64,000 bases of DNA, taken from NCBI RefSeq assembly GCF_004634215.1, contig NZ_SMMH01000013.1, positions 1 through 64,000 on the forward strand, given 5' to 3'. The notes below the pieces were generated by a model. That model ran no database searches. It was not told where the DNA came from and was given only the letters and a program-made list of their open reading frames with translations. Shown here piece by piece: positions 1 to 7,768 of the stretch. The DNA comes from Deinococcus fonticola (lineage in GTDB: Bacteria > Deinococcota > Deinococci > Deinococcales > Deinococcaceae). Each line of letters opens with the position of its first letter. Position 1 is the first letter of the stretch. Made by a program: the position numbers and the translations under genes.

Positions 1-104
1 GAGTCAATGCGTATCTCCAGCTCGTCAGGGCTTTTCGCAGGTAATCGCGTCCTTCGTCGGTTCCAGTGCCAGGGCATCCACCGTGGATCCTTAGTATCTT
101 GACC
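1..104 (-). rRNA. 23S ribosomal RNA, 5' end (partial)
   Basis: Read on the minus strand, the first 104 bases begin GGTCAAGATACTAAGGATCC and continue with CACGGTGGATGCCCTGGCAC, the conserved start of bacterial 23S rRNA. The gene runs off the left edge of the window. The mature 5' end is placed at about 104 by likeness to other 23S genes. No 16S gene or tRNA spacer lies upstream within the 460 bases before purE, so this copy is not behind a 16S gene. An apparent reading frame at 66-437 overlaps it and is spurious. Confidence 0.93.
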
Positions 105-565
105 TTCTTTCGATTTCATCACGGCAATGACTTTGCTAATCGCCGTGTGGTTCGCTCTTCTTGCTCTTTCGCTTCTCGGTTGTCATGCGTCTCGCCTCGT
201 TCGAGGCTCAGAAACTATATGCCCTGCTTTGAGATCTGTCAACTCCCTGTTGCAGATGATCTCTCAATGAACGGCAAGCAGCGTCCAGCACAGCTCCAAT
301 TCATTTCGAAAAACCGCGCGCCTGCCTGCGCCACCTTGCCCGACTGGCCGCGTTGCCCTAGCAAGGGCTCAGCAGTTCTCTGGCGCCCTCCTCCAGCAGT
401 GCCATGCATAGGGAGCACGCCTGTCTGCCCGCTTTGACCGCATAAGCAAGTTGCAGAAAAGGTCGTCAGTCGCCGGAGAACCTGAGTTCGTCTGCTTTAA
501 GGGAGTATCCCGACTGTCCGGCTGGGTGAGTCATACGCCGGACATCCGCCTGTAGCATGGTTGCT
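105..565. other. Intergenic region between the 23S rRNA gene and purE
   Basis: There is no protein gene here. It holds the rRNA leader and promoter on the minus strand. In the leader, an inverted repeat CACGGC (120-125)/GCCGTG (142-147) could form part of the rRNA processing structure, and a small hairpin lies at about 193-208. The rest, 245-550, shows nothing recognisable except a TAGCAT hexamer at 553-558, seven bases before the preferred purE start. Confidence 0.6.
214..242 (-). promoter_or_regulatory. Promoter of the 23S rRNA unit
   Basis: On the minus strand a perfect -35 hexamer TTGACA (237-242) is followed after 17 bases by TATAGT (214-219), one base from the consensus -10. It points toward the 23S gene and would start transcription near base 207, leaving a leader of about 100 nt. 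No other promoter in the window matches the consensus as well, which suits an rRNA gene. That it drives 23S independently of 16S is inferred from the missing 16S gene. Confidence 0.8.
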
Positions 566-1090
566 ATGACCGTGGAAGTGAACGCGCCCCGTGTGGGTGT
601 AGTGATGGGCAGCCGCAGTGATTTCGAGACGATGCAGGGCGCACTGGAGCTTTTGCAGCAACTGGATATTCCTTATGAGGTGCGTGTTCTGTCGGCACAC
701 CGCACGCCGCACCTGCTGGCGACTTATGCCCAGCGGGCCGAACGCCTGAACCTGAGTTGCATCATTGCCGGGGCGGGCGGCGCGGCCCACCTGCCGGGAA
801 TGCTGGCAGCGTTCACGCGGGTGCCCGTGCTGGGGGTTCCGGTTCAGAGCAAGGCGCTCAGCGGTGTGGATAGCCTGCACAGCATCGTGCAGATGCCCGC
901 CGGGGTTCCGGTGGCGACGTTTGCTATTGGGCAGGCCGGAGCGAAGAATGCTGCGCTGTTCGCTGCCGCGCTGCTGGCGACCACAGACGCGAAGATCCGC
1001 GAGAAACTCGACGCCTTCCGCGAGAAGCAGACGCAGGCCGTGCTGGATGATCCTTTCTTTGAAGGTCATCCCCAGGCGGGTGGGATGTGA
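566..1090 (+). CDS. purE: 5-(carboxyamino)imidazole ribonucleotide mutase (class I PurE)
   Basis: Converts N5-CAIR to CAIR in de novo purine synthesis, acting on the product of the neighbouring purK. The 174-residue protein has the family landmarks in order: GSRSD near residue 15, SAHRTP near residue 44, and a glycine-rich [12 protein letters not shown] motif, all substrate-binding loops of class I PurE, at normal family length. An ATG at 557 is in frame, but it overlaps the hexamer TAGCAT (553-558). The ATG at 566 lies seven bases after that hexamer, fitting a leaderless start, and no Shine-Dalgarno sequence precedes either. purK follows after 115 bases with its own promoter. Confidence 0.95.
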   Translation: MTVEVNAPRVGVVMGSRSDFETMQGALELLQQLDIPYEVRVLSAHRTPHLLATYAQRAERLNLSCIIAGAGGAAHLPGMLAAFTRVPVLGVPVQSKALSGVDSLHSIVQMPAGVPVATFAIGQAGAKNAALFAAALLATTDAKIREKLDAFREKQTQAVLDDPFFEGHPQAGGM

Positions 1091-1155
1091 GACAGGTTCC
1101 ATCTGATTTTGCAACAGGCGCGAAAACACCGAAATCGCCGTGCTGCCCTACTGTT

Positions 1156-1184
1156 TTGCAAGTTAAATTTCATCCTGTTAAAAA
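1156..1184 (+). promoter_or_regulatory. Promoter of purK
   Basis: TTGCAA (1156-1161) and TAAAAT (1179-1184) are separated by 17 bases in the purE-purK gap. Transcription would start near 1191, giving a leader of about 15 nt that includes GGAG (1197-1200) just before the purK ATG at 1206. purK can therefore be transcribed without purE. Confidence 0.6.
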
Positions 1185-1205
1185 TGGGATTCGACTGGAG
1201 TTCCT

Positions 1206-2324
1206 ATGAAAGAGCGGACACTGGGCATTCTGGGGGGTGGGCAACTGGCGCAGATGTTGGCCCTCGCGGCTATTCCCCTCAACGTGCGCGTGGTGGTGCT
1301 GGAACCCGACGCGCAGGCCCCGGCGCGCCTTTGCGCAGAGCACCTGGCAGCGCCGTACACCGACCCGGTGGGACTGAATGAACTGGCCGCCTGCGAGGCC
1401 GTGACGCTGGAATTCGAGAACGTTCCGGTGGAGGCGCTGGATGCCCTGCATGGACGCGTTCCGGTGCGTCCCGGCGCGGAGTTACTGGCCCGCAGCAAGC
1501 ACCGCGCCCGCGAAAAACAGGCCCTGCGTGAGGCGGGGGCCGACACAGCGCCGTTCATCGTGATCGAGTCCGCGCCGGAATTGCAGGGGGCCCTGAAGCA
1601 GGTGGGTGGGCGCGGCATCCTGAAAACTTCTGAACTGGGCTATGACGGCAAAGGACAGGCACGTGTTTCCTCCGATTTCGAGCTGGGGCAGGCCTGGGAA
1701 GCGCTGGGCGGCGTGCCGTGCGTGCTGGAAGGCTTGGTGAACTTCGAGCGCGAAGTGAGCCTGGCTGTGGCGCGTACCCCGGACGGACGGGTGGCTTTCG
1801 GGCCGCTGATCGAGAACGTTCACCGGAACGGAATTCTGCGCACGAGCATTTATCCCGCGAATGTTCCAGCCGGCACCGAAGAGAAAGCGCGGGAGATGGC
1901 ACGGGCGGTGGCCGAACACTGGGGGCTGGAAGGGCTGATGACCCTGGAATTCTTCCAGTTGCCCAGTGGCTCTGCCGGAGAGGGACGGCTGCTGGTGAAC
2001 GAGGTGGCACCCCGTGTACACAACAGTGGGCACCTGACACAGGACGGCGGGGGCGTCAGCCAGTTTGAAGCGCAGGTTCGCGCTGTGCTGGGCCTGCCTC
2101 TGACGGACTGGAAACCTCTTCACCCCTGCGCCATGGTCAATTATGTGGGTGTGGACGGCGCAGAGCCCGAATGGGAGGGCATCGATGCACTGGAAGGCAC
2201 GCGCGTTCACCTGTACCACAAGGCGCACCGCCACGGGCGCAAACTGGGGCATGTGAATCTCGTCGCGCCGGATGCCGAGACCCTGCGGCAACGCCTGGAG
2301 CAGCTGGAGAAGCTGATTCCCTGA
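1206..2324 (+). CDS. purK: 5-(carboxyamino)imidazole ribonucleotide synthase (PurK)
   Basis: Makes N5-CAIR from AIR, bicarbonate and ATP, the substrate for PurE. The 372-residue protein is an ATP-grasp enzyme. It opens with the dinucleotide-like loop GILGGGQLAQM, has the ATP-grasp segment KTSELGYDGKGQ near residue 140, the EREVSL acidic patch near residue 180, and the C-terminal metal/nucleotide segment VNEVAPRVHNSGHLTQD. Length and order are typical of PurK. The start at 1206 has GGAG six bases upstream. It lies 115 bases downstream of purE on the same strand. Confidence 0.96.
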   Translation: MKERTLGILGGGQLAQMLALAAIPLNVRVVVLEPDAQAPARLCAEHLAAPYTDPVGLNELAACEAVTLEFENVPVEALDALHGRVPVRPGAELLARSKHRAREKQALREAGADTAPFIVIESAPELQGALKQVGGRGILKTSELGYDGKGQARVSSDFELGQAWEALGGVPCVLEGLVNFEREVSLAVARTPDGRVAFGPLIENVHRNGILRTSIYPANVPAGTEEKAREMARAVAEHWGLEGLMTLEFFQLPSGSAGEGRLLVNEVAPRVHNSGHLTQDGGGVSQFEAQVRAVLGLPLTDWKPLHPCAMVNYVGVDGAEPEWEGIDALEGTRVHLYHKAHRHGRKLGHVNLVAPDAETLRQRLEQLEKLIP

Positions 2325-2396
2325 CCGTCCGATACGCGAATTTCAGGTGAATGTCGCCTCATGGGGCGTCAGCTTCACCTCTCTAGGCTGGTCGAT

Positions 2397-3551
2397 GTGA
2401 AACGTTTTCTGCTTCCCCTGCTGACGCTCTCGCTCACCGTGTCCGCGCAGGCTGCGCCTTTTACCCTGACGCTGAGCACCAGCGAGCAGAAAATCGAGAA
2501 GGGGAACGTCAGGAATTACCCGATCAGGAAAGCGTGGGTGCTGCCCGCTGACGGCATTGCCGCAAGCAAGAAGCACCATAAATTCAGTTCTCAGCTGTCC
2601 GCGAAGCTGAGCGGCATCGAGAAGCAGGTCAACGCCCGTCGGCCTCTCCCGGCGACCTTCAAGAACGTGGGCGGCACCTGGATCGCGGCGGATCAGAACG
2701 GCTGGATTTTTGACCGCGACGGCACGAAAGCCAACATCCTGAAAGCCATCAAGGCCGGGAAATCCAACGCCCAGGTGGCCTTCAAGGTGGTGAAACCTCA
2801 GCGCAGCGTGCAACTGCTGGCGCAACGGGGCGTGCTGACTTATGTGACCACCGGGCAGAGCAGTTACGCGGGCAGCCCGGCCTTCCGCGAGAAGAATATT
2901 CTGGTGGGCGCCAGCAAACTGGATAACTTCTTCATTGCACCCGGCCACGTGTTCGACTTCAACAACGAAATCGGGCAGATCGACGCCAGCACCGGGTACG
3001 TGAAGGGCTTCGTGATCAGCGGCGGCACGCTGGCCAAGGAGGACGGCGGCGGCATCTGTCAGGTCAGCACCACCATCTTCCGCGCGCTGTACAAGGCCGG
3101 GCTGCCCATCGTGGAACGCCACGACCACAGCCACCGCGTGAAGTACTACGACCCGGTGGGCTTCGAGGCCACCGTGTACGCCCCGGATCTGAACCTGAAA
3201 ATGAAGAACGACACCGGCAAGTACCTGTTCGTGCAGGCCGGCTGGGACAGGAATGCCCAGACTCTGCGCTTCGACATTTTCGGCGCGAACACCGGACGCA
3301 GCGTGAGCCTGAGCAAACCCGTGATCACGAACTTCAAGGCCCCACCCAAGAAACCCACCTACATCCAGGACACGCGCGTGGCCCTGAACACCCGCCGCCT
3401 GCTGGATCAGCCCATGCAGGGCATGACCAGCGTGATGACCCGCACCATCAAGGTCAAAGGCAAGGCGGTCAGCAGCGACAAACTCAAGAGCACGTACCGG
3501 CCGTGGGCCGCCGTGTACGGCGTGAACCCGAAAGACAAGCGCCTGAAGTAA
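2397..3551 (+). CDS. Exported VanW-family protein
   Basis: The 384-residue protein starts with a signal peptide (KRF, a leucine-rich core, then AQA) and carries a VanW domain at roughly residues 165-275, recognised by DNFFIAPGHVFDFNNEIG, GGGICQVSTTIFRALY and ERHDHSHRVKYY. VanW proteins occur in some vancomycin-resistance clusters, but the biochemical role is not established; a cell-envelope function is the usual guess. The GTG at 2397 is chosen because TAGGCT (2384-2389) lies seven bases before it and the signal peptide begins there. An in-frame ATG at 2361 would add 12 residues before the signal. No van genes are nearby, so resistance should not be inferred. Confidence 0.85.
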   Translation: MKRFLLPLLTLSLTVSAQAAPFTLTLSTSEQKIEKGNVRNYPIRKAWVLPADGIAASKKHHKFSSQLSAKLSGIEKQVNARRPLPATFKNVGGTWIAADQNGWIFDRDGTKANILKAIKAGKSNAQVAFKVVKPQRSVQLLAQRGVLTYVTTGQSSYAGSPAFREKNILVGASKLDNFFIAPGHVFDFNNEIGQIDASTGYVKGFVISGGTLAKEDGGGICQVSTTIFRALYKAGLPIVERHDHSHRVKYYDPVGFEATVYAPDLNLKMKNDTGKYLFVQAGWDRNAQTLRFDIFGANTGRSVSLSKPVITNFKAPPKKPTYIQDTRVALNTRRLLDQPMQGMTSVMTRTIKVKGKAVSSDKLKSTYRPWAAVYGVNPKDKRLK

Positions 3552-3615
3552 GGGGCTGGGTCAAACAGGCCATAGCGCGGATGGCGTGGGCAGCACAAAA
3601 CGGGATGATACGTGG

Positions 3616-4188
3616 GTGACTGACGCTGACTTTCCCTTTCCTGAGCTGCCCACAGAATTTCGTACCGCCCGCCTGCTGCTGCGTGCTCCCCGCCCCGAGG
3701 ACGCGCCGGCGCAGGTAGAGGCTATTAACGCCAGCCTGCCGGCGTTGCAGCCGTGGATGGCGTGGGCGCAGGAACCCCAGACCCTCGCGGACGCACAGGA
3801 GAACCTGACGCGGGCTGCCGAAGCCTATGCGAAACGCGAGAACCTGCGCCTGCTGATCTGGAACGCGGACGGCACGGAACTGATCGGCAGCAGTGGATAT
3901 CACTCGCTGGAATGGGATATTCCCAAAGGGGAAATCGGATACTGGATCGCCACCGCCCACACCGGGCAAGGGTACGCGCAGGAAGTCACGCAATTCCTGA
4001 CCGAGTACGCCCTGGACATGCTGGGCTGGCGGCGTATTGAAATTCGCTGCGACGCCCTCAACGAACGCAGCGCCCGCATTCCCCGACAGCTGGGATACAC
4101 GCTGGATGCCTGTTTGAAGAACGACGAACGCAGCGTGAGCCACCCGAAGGAACTGCGCGACACGCTGATTTTCAGCCAGGTGAGGTGA
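3616..4188 (+). CDS. GNAT-family N-acetyltransferase (RimJ/RimL-like)
   Basis: About 190 residues with the GNAT fold of the RimJ/RimL type: FRTARLLLRAPRPED at the start, the beta-4 segment GEIGYWIATAHTGQGYAQE containing the acetyl-CoA loop (Q/R-x-x-G-x-G/A equivalent HTGQGYA), and RRIEIRCDALNERS in the C-terminal half. Family members acetylate N-termini of ribosomal proteins, other proteins or small molecules; the substrate cannot be read from sequence. The GTG at 3616 has GATGAT six bases before it. A GTG at 3586 is in frame and would add ten residues. It does not appear to be in an operon. Confidence 0.85.
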   Translation: MTDADFPFPELPTEFRTARLLLRAPRPEDAPAQVEAINASLPALQPWMAWAQEPQTLADAQENLTRAAEAYAKRENLRLLIWNADGTELIGSSGYHSLEWDIPKGEIGYWIATAHTGQGYAQEVTQFLTEYALDMLGWRRIEIRCDALNERSARIPRQLGYTLDACLKNDERSVSHPKELRDTLIFSQVR

Positions 4189-4278
4189 AGGGCCCAAAAA
4201 ACTCTCTGGTGGAGGCTTGTCTTTGAGACGGTTAGACCCTTGCATCTGCGGTGCGCCGGGGCTTGTTACCCTCGTGGC

Positions 4279-4920
4279 ATGACACTTGTTTCTGCGCTGC
4301 TGGGGTTCGCCGTGGTGGCGGGCCTGATGACCATTACGCCGGGGTTGGATACGGCGCTGGTATTGCGGAGTGCCATAACCCAGGGTCGAAAAGAAGCGGT
4401 GGTGACGGCGCTGGGCATCTGTACGGGTGTATTGGTGTGGGCAGTGGCGGCGGCCGTGGGCATTTCGGCTCTGCTGACGGCGTCTGAAGCAGCTTACACG
4501 GTGCTCAAGGTCGTGGGGACGGCGTACATGCTGTGGCTGGGGTTCGGGATGCTGCGGGCGGCATTTCAGGCAAAACCTCACGATCCGGCCCCCACGCCCA
4601 CCCTGCCTGTTCAGAAAACAGGTTTGCCAGAGTGTTTTCAAAGCGGTCTGCTGACCAACCTGCTGAATCCGAAAGTCGGGGCGTTCTATGTGGCGCTGCT
4701 GCCTCAGTTCATGCCAGCGGACACGCCTCACCTGCTGGCGGGCGTGCTGCTGGGCCTCGTGCATACCATCCTGGGAATACTGTGGCTGTCGCTGCTGGCC
4801 TACACCGCTCACAGGGCCAGAGCGTGGCTCAGCCGTCCAAAAACGCAACGTCTTGTGGACGGCATCGCTGGAACGGCCGTCATTGGCTTCGGATTGAAAC
4901 TGGGCCTGTCGCGCCACTAA
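4279..4920 (+). CDS. LysE/RhtB-family amino-acid exporter
   Basis: A 213-residue integral membrane protein with about six hydrophobic segments and the LysE signature: TPGLDTALVLRSAITQGRK near the N-terminus, then VVGTAYMLWLGFGMLR, and GLLTNLLNPKVGAFYVALLPQF in the second half. The family exports amino acids such as lysine, homoserine or threonine; the substrate here is unknown. The start is the ATG at 4279, six bases after TACCCT (4267-4272), a likely leaderless promoter. An in-frame ATG at 4240 upstream lies before that promoter and is rejected. Confidence 0.88.
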   Translation: MTLVSALLGFAVVAGLMTITPGLDTALVLRSAITQGRKEAVVTALGICTGVLVWAVAAAVGISALLTASEAAYTVLKVVGTAYMLWLGFGMLRAAFQAKPHDPAPTPTLPVQKTGLPECFQSGLLTNLLNPKVGAFYVALLPQFMPADTPHLLAGVLLGLVHTILGILWLSLLAYTAHRARAWLSRPKTQRLVDGIAGTAVIGFGLKLGLSRH

Positions 4921-5095
4921 CAAAAATTCTGCCCCCTCAGCGATGAAATCACTGGGAAGGGTCGAGCGAAGCGAACAGGAACAAAAAGCGTTCCGGACGT
5001 GCAGTGACCCCTCCGGCGCTCTGCCGCAGGGAGCAGGGAACAAACGGGATGCCGATGAGCTTAACCAGTCATCATCGACCCGCGGCCAGCCCCCT

Positions 5096-6067
5096 TCAGA
5101 ACACGCCTTCCGCGAACAGTTGCCGCACGCGCTCCAGATCCATGTCGAGGCTGAGAAGCACCATCAGGAGAAGGCGGGCTTTGTGGGCGTTCAGGAAACT
5201 GGCGGGAATGGCGCCGGCCTGTACCAATGTGGCGCCGCCGCCTGCGTAGCCGTACACGGGCAGAACCGGGCCGGCGTGCGTGCGCGTGGCAATGACCACG
5301 GGTTTCTGTGTCGTCTGCACCGTTTCCTGCACCAGGGGCAGAAGTTCTGGCGGCAGGTTCCCTGTTCCCAGCGCGGCGATAACCAGGCCGTCGGCCCGCT
5401 GGGCGGCCTCGGCGTAGCCCTCCCCCTTCCAGCCGGCATAGGCATACAGAATCTCGACTCTGGCCGCCAGCTCTTTGGGGCCGAAGGTGGGGCGCGGTTC
5501 GGGTGAGGCGAAGTAACGCACGTGCGCCGCGTCCTCGACCCGGTCGATGCGGCCAATGGGGCCGGGATAGCCCCCAAAAGCGTCCACGGCGCTGGTATGG
5601 ACTTTCGTGACGGTGCGCGCGTCGAAAATGTCCCCGCCGAACACCACGAGCGGGCCGCGTCCTTTCGTTTCGGGATACAGGGCGACCTGCGCGGCGTCCA
5701 GCAGGTTGCCGGGCCCGTCCCAGGAGGCTTCGGCGGCGTGGCGCATGCTGCCGGTCAGCACCACGGGAAGGTGCGGCGGCAGGGTCAGGTGCAGCAGGAA
5801 GGCTGTTTCTTCCAGCGTGTCCGTGCCGTGCGTGACGACCACACCGTCGGCGTGCGGCGCGACTTCCTCGATGAGTTGCGACACCTGGAGCATGTGCGCG
5901 GGCGTAATGTGCGGGCTAGGCAGGTTGAACGGCTGGTACTCCCTGACCGTCACGCCACTCAGGCCTGGCAGGTCTGGGGCTTCCTGTGGTGTGACGCCGG
6001 GGCCATCCGGATTGGGGCGACTGGCGATGGTTCCACCCGTGTGAACGAGTGCAAGACGCTTGGGCAT
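5096..6067 (-). CDS. L-asparaginase (type I/II asparaginase family)
   Basis: Hydrolyses asparagine to aspartate and ammonia. The 323-residue protein has both catalytic threonine motifs: HTGGTIASR at residues 8-16 and VVTHGTDTLEETAFL near residue 78 (Thr-Asp-Thr), plus TGSMRHA. No signal peptide is seen, so a cytoplasmic form is likely. The start at 6067 is six bases after TACTCT on the minus strand; an ATG at 6130 in the same frame would add 21 residues of non-family sequence. It faces the LysE-type gene across a 175-base convergent gap in which I recognise nothing. Confidence 0.92.
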   Translation of the reverse strand: MPKRLALVHTGGTIASRPNPDGPGVTPQEAPDLPGLSGVTVREYQPFNLPSPHITPAHMLQVSQLIEEVAPHADGVVVTHGTDTLEETAFLLHLTLPPHLPVVLTGSMRHAAEASWDGPGNLLDAAQVALYPETKGRGPLVVFGGDIFDARTVTKVHTSAVDAFGGYPGPIGRIDRVEDAAHVRYFASPEPRPTFGPKELAARVEILYAYAGWKGEGYAEAAQRADGLVIAALGTGNLPPELLPLVQETVQTTQKPVVIATRTHAGPVLPVYGYAGGGATLVQAGAIPASFLNAHKARLLLMVLLSLDMDLERVRQLFAEGVF

Positions 6068-6419
6068 ACGCGCAGAGTAACGAATAAGCGGCGCAGCGTG
6101 CTTTACCCGGGAACCCTGCCCCAGTGGCATGGTTCAGGACTGCCGGACTGAGCATCTGGCTGATCGGCGGCCTCGACCAACAGCTCGTCCAGTCCGTCAG
6201 AAACCAGGAAAGGAAAACCTGCTCTAATAAGCGGCCCTTCACACGACTGACCATCATATGCTTGAAGGTCATTTGGCGCGGGGGAAGCCAGGCAGACCGT
6301 CCAACGCCCGAAACGACTCTTGCCCAGTACCAACAACGCTCCCCAGCCGGGTAGGGGGTGGAGAGAACCACAATATCCCCATCATCCTGAATCCCTCTCC
6401 CTCTTGCTACCCTCGTGGC
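6068..6419. other. Intergenic region between divergent genes
   Basis: 352 bases between the asparaginase gene and an uncharacterised gene on the other strand. The only signals seen are the two leaderless -10 hexamers at its edges: TACTCT (minus) just upstream of 6067 and TACCCT before 6420. No RNA gene, repeat or conserved frame was recognised. A CTGCTCTA at 6219-6226 resembles the end of the dispersed repeat described at 17353 and 33181, but the flanks do not match. Confidence 0.4.
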
Positions 6420-6830
6420 ATGACTGCTTCCGACACTCCTTTCCGCAATAAGCTGGACGCCCTGGCAAAAGCTTTAAAGACGTACCACAAGGCCTTGCTC
6501 CACTTTGCGCGGGGTGAGTACGAGTTCCTGCACGGCCCGGTGAAGAATGAATTCGAGCTGTACTCACTGGTGATGAACAACCCGGATTTTCAGTGGTTGC
6601 GCCCGCTGTCGGGCTTGATGGCCACATTGGACGATGTGCTGGACAGCAAGAACACGACCCTGACGCAGCGCAACGTGGATGACGTGAAGGGCGCACTGGG
6701 GCTGCTGTACAGCGATACGGACGCCCGGTTCGCGGATTTCCGGGCCGGCTATGCCCGCGCGAAGAGTGACCCGGCGGTGCGAGAGACTGAAGCAAAGTGG
6801 CGCGAGTTGCTGAACGGGCTGGAGGCGTAA
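6420..6830 (+). CDS. Conserved helical protein of unknown function
   Basis: 136 residues, predicted to be almost wholly alpha-helical, without signal peptide or membrane segment. I recall the central stretch, HGPVKNEFELYSLVMNNPDF followed by QWLRPLSGLM, as similar to small uncharacterised bacterial proteins with HGP and FAWLRPLS motifs, but no function is known to me. The start is the ATG at 6420, six bases after TACCCT, in a context (GCTACCCTCGTGGCATG) nearly identical to that of the exporter gene at 4279. It stands alone; a decayed DUF427 gene follows immediately. Confidence 0.75.
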   Translation: MTASDTPFRNKLDALAKALKTYHKALLHFARGEYEFLHGPVKNEFELYSLVMNNPDFQWLRPLSGLMATLDDVLDSKNTTLTQRNVDDVKGALGLLYSDTDARFADFRAGYARAKSDPAVRETEAKWRELLNGLEA

Positions 6831-6834
6831 CCTT

Positions 6835-7111
6835 CTGAAGCGCCCGCAGGCGATCAAGCCTGACGCGCGTGGAGAAACGCAGCGAAAGCTGGCTGGGTGA
6901 CGTAAAGGTTGCGGAGACGAACCATCCGTCGATGTATTTCCTACCGCCGGAAACCTTTGTGCCGAGCGTGCTATCCCGCACACGGGGTGGCAGCGTGATG
7001 AGTGGCGAGGTAACTGACTAGCCGCTTTCGGCAGGCGGGTTTTACGACAGGTGATTCATCCCGGATATGGTGGGGCCGTTCAAGGAAGAAGTGGAAACGG
7101 CAGGTGGATAA
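6835..7111 (+). pseudogene. Decayed DUF427-domain gene
   Basis: Three pieces of a DUF427 protein can be read in order but in different frames. First, from 6835, KRPQAIKPDARGE, like the family N-terminus RPxAIKPxPGQES. Next, at about 6870-7020, GDVKVAETNHPSMYFLPPET, like the central VAET..SHPPxYYxPPE segment, ending at TAG. Last, at about 7030-7111, GFYDR, a stop, then FIPDMVGPFKEEVETAGG, like the C-terminal GFYGGW-TPDIVGPFKGE. Frame changes, an internal stop and missing residues show loss of function. Assignment rests on remembered family motifs. Confidence 0.6.
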
Positions 7112-7129
7112 AGTCATGGAGAAAAAGTC

Positions 7130-7768
7130 TTGAAACTGGTGGTGGGCCTGGGCAATCCGGGCGGACAGTACGCGCAGACGCGGCACAACGTGGGCTGGCT
7201 GGTGGTGGATGAGGTCGCCCGCCGCGCCGGGGCAACCTGGCGCAAGGACGGCCCAAATGCCGAGACGTGCGAGGTCAGGTTGAGCAGCGAAAAGGTGTTG
7301 CTGGTAAAGCCGCAGACGTTCATGAACGCTTCCGGGAAAGCTGTCATCCCTTACCTTCAGTTCTACAAACTGGAGGCGGAGGCCCTGCTGGTCGTGCAGG
7401 ACGACCTGGACAGTCCCTTTGGCCTGATGAAATTGCGCCCCAGTGGGCGGCACGGGGGGCAAAATGGCGTGCGGGACATTATCCGGCTGCTGGGGCACGA
7501 TCAGTTCCCGCGCCTCAAGGTGGGCATCAACCGCCCCCCGGCGGGCCGCGACCCGGCGGACTGGGTGTTGAGCAAGTGGCGTGACGAGGAGAAACCCACG
7601 TTGGAAGAACTGGTGCGCCTGGGGGCGAACGCCGTGGAAGTGTGGGCAAAAGCTGGCCTGGCCGAGGCCCAGCAGCAGTTCAACAGCACGGACTTGCGGC
7701 CAAAACCCGAGCCGGCACCGAAACCCGCTGAGCCGGCGGTGGTGGAACACGACGCCGAGAGCGTCTAA
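7130..7768 (+). CDS. pth: Peptidyl-tRNA hydrolase
   Basis: Releases peptides from prematurely dissociated peptidyl-tRNA. The 212-residue protein shows the family signature [20 protein letters not shown] with catalytic His, then [13 protein letters not shown] (Asn), DDLDSPFG (catalytic Asp) and [11 protein letters not shown]. The last 20 or so residues are a Pro/Glu/Ala-rich tail, beyond the usual C-terminus. The start is TTG at 7130, supported by ATGGAG (7116-7121) eight bases upstream. Its 3' end overlaps by four bases the end of the convergent gene on the other strand. Confidence 0.95.
   Translation: MKLVVGLGNPGGQYAQTRHNVGWLVVDEVARRAGATWRKDGPNAETCEVRLSSEKVLLVKPQTFMNASGKAVIPYLQFYKLEAEALLVVQDDLDSPFGLMKLRPSGRHGGQNGVRDIIRLLGHDQFPRLKVGINRPPAGRDPADWVLSKWRDEEKPTLEELVRLGANAVEVWAKAGLAEAQQQFNSTDLRPKPEPAPKPAEPAVVEHDAESV

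Noticed and set aside
66..437. Open frame at the left edge of the plus strand
   Set aside because: It overlaps the 23S rRNA 5' end and its promoter on the other strand; its residues resemble no protein.
2397..3551. Vancomycin-resistance gene based on the VanW domain
   Set aside because: VanW-domain proteins are common outside resistance clusters, and no vanA/H/X/R/S genes are nearby.
6219..6226. CTGCTCTA as a third copy of the dispersed repeat
   Set aside because: Only eight bases match; the flanking bases on both sides differ from copies A and B.
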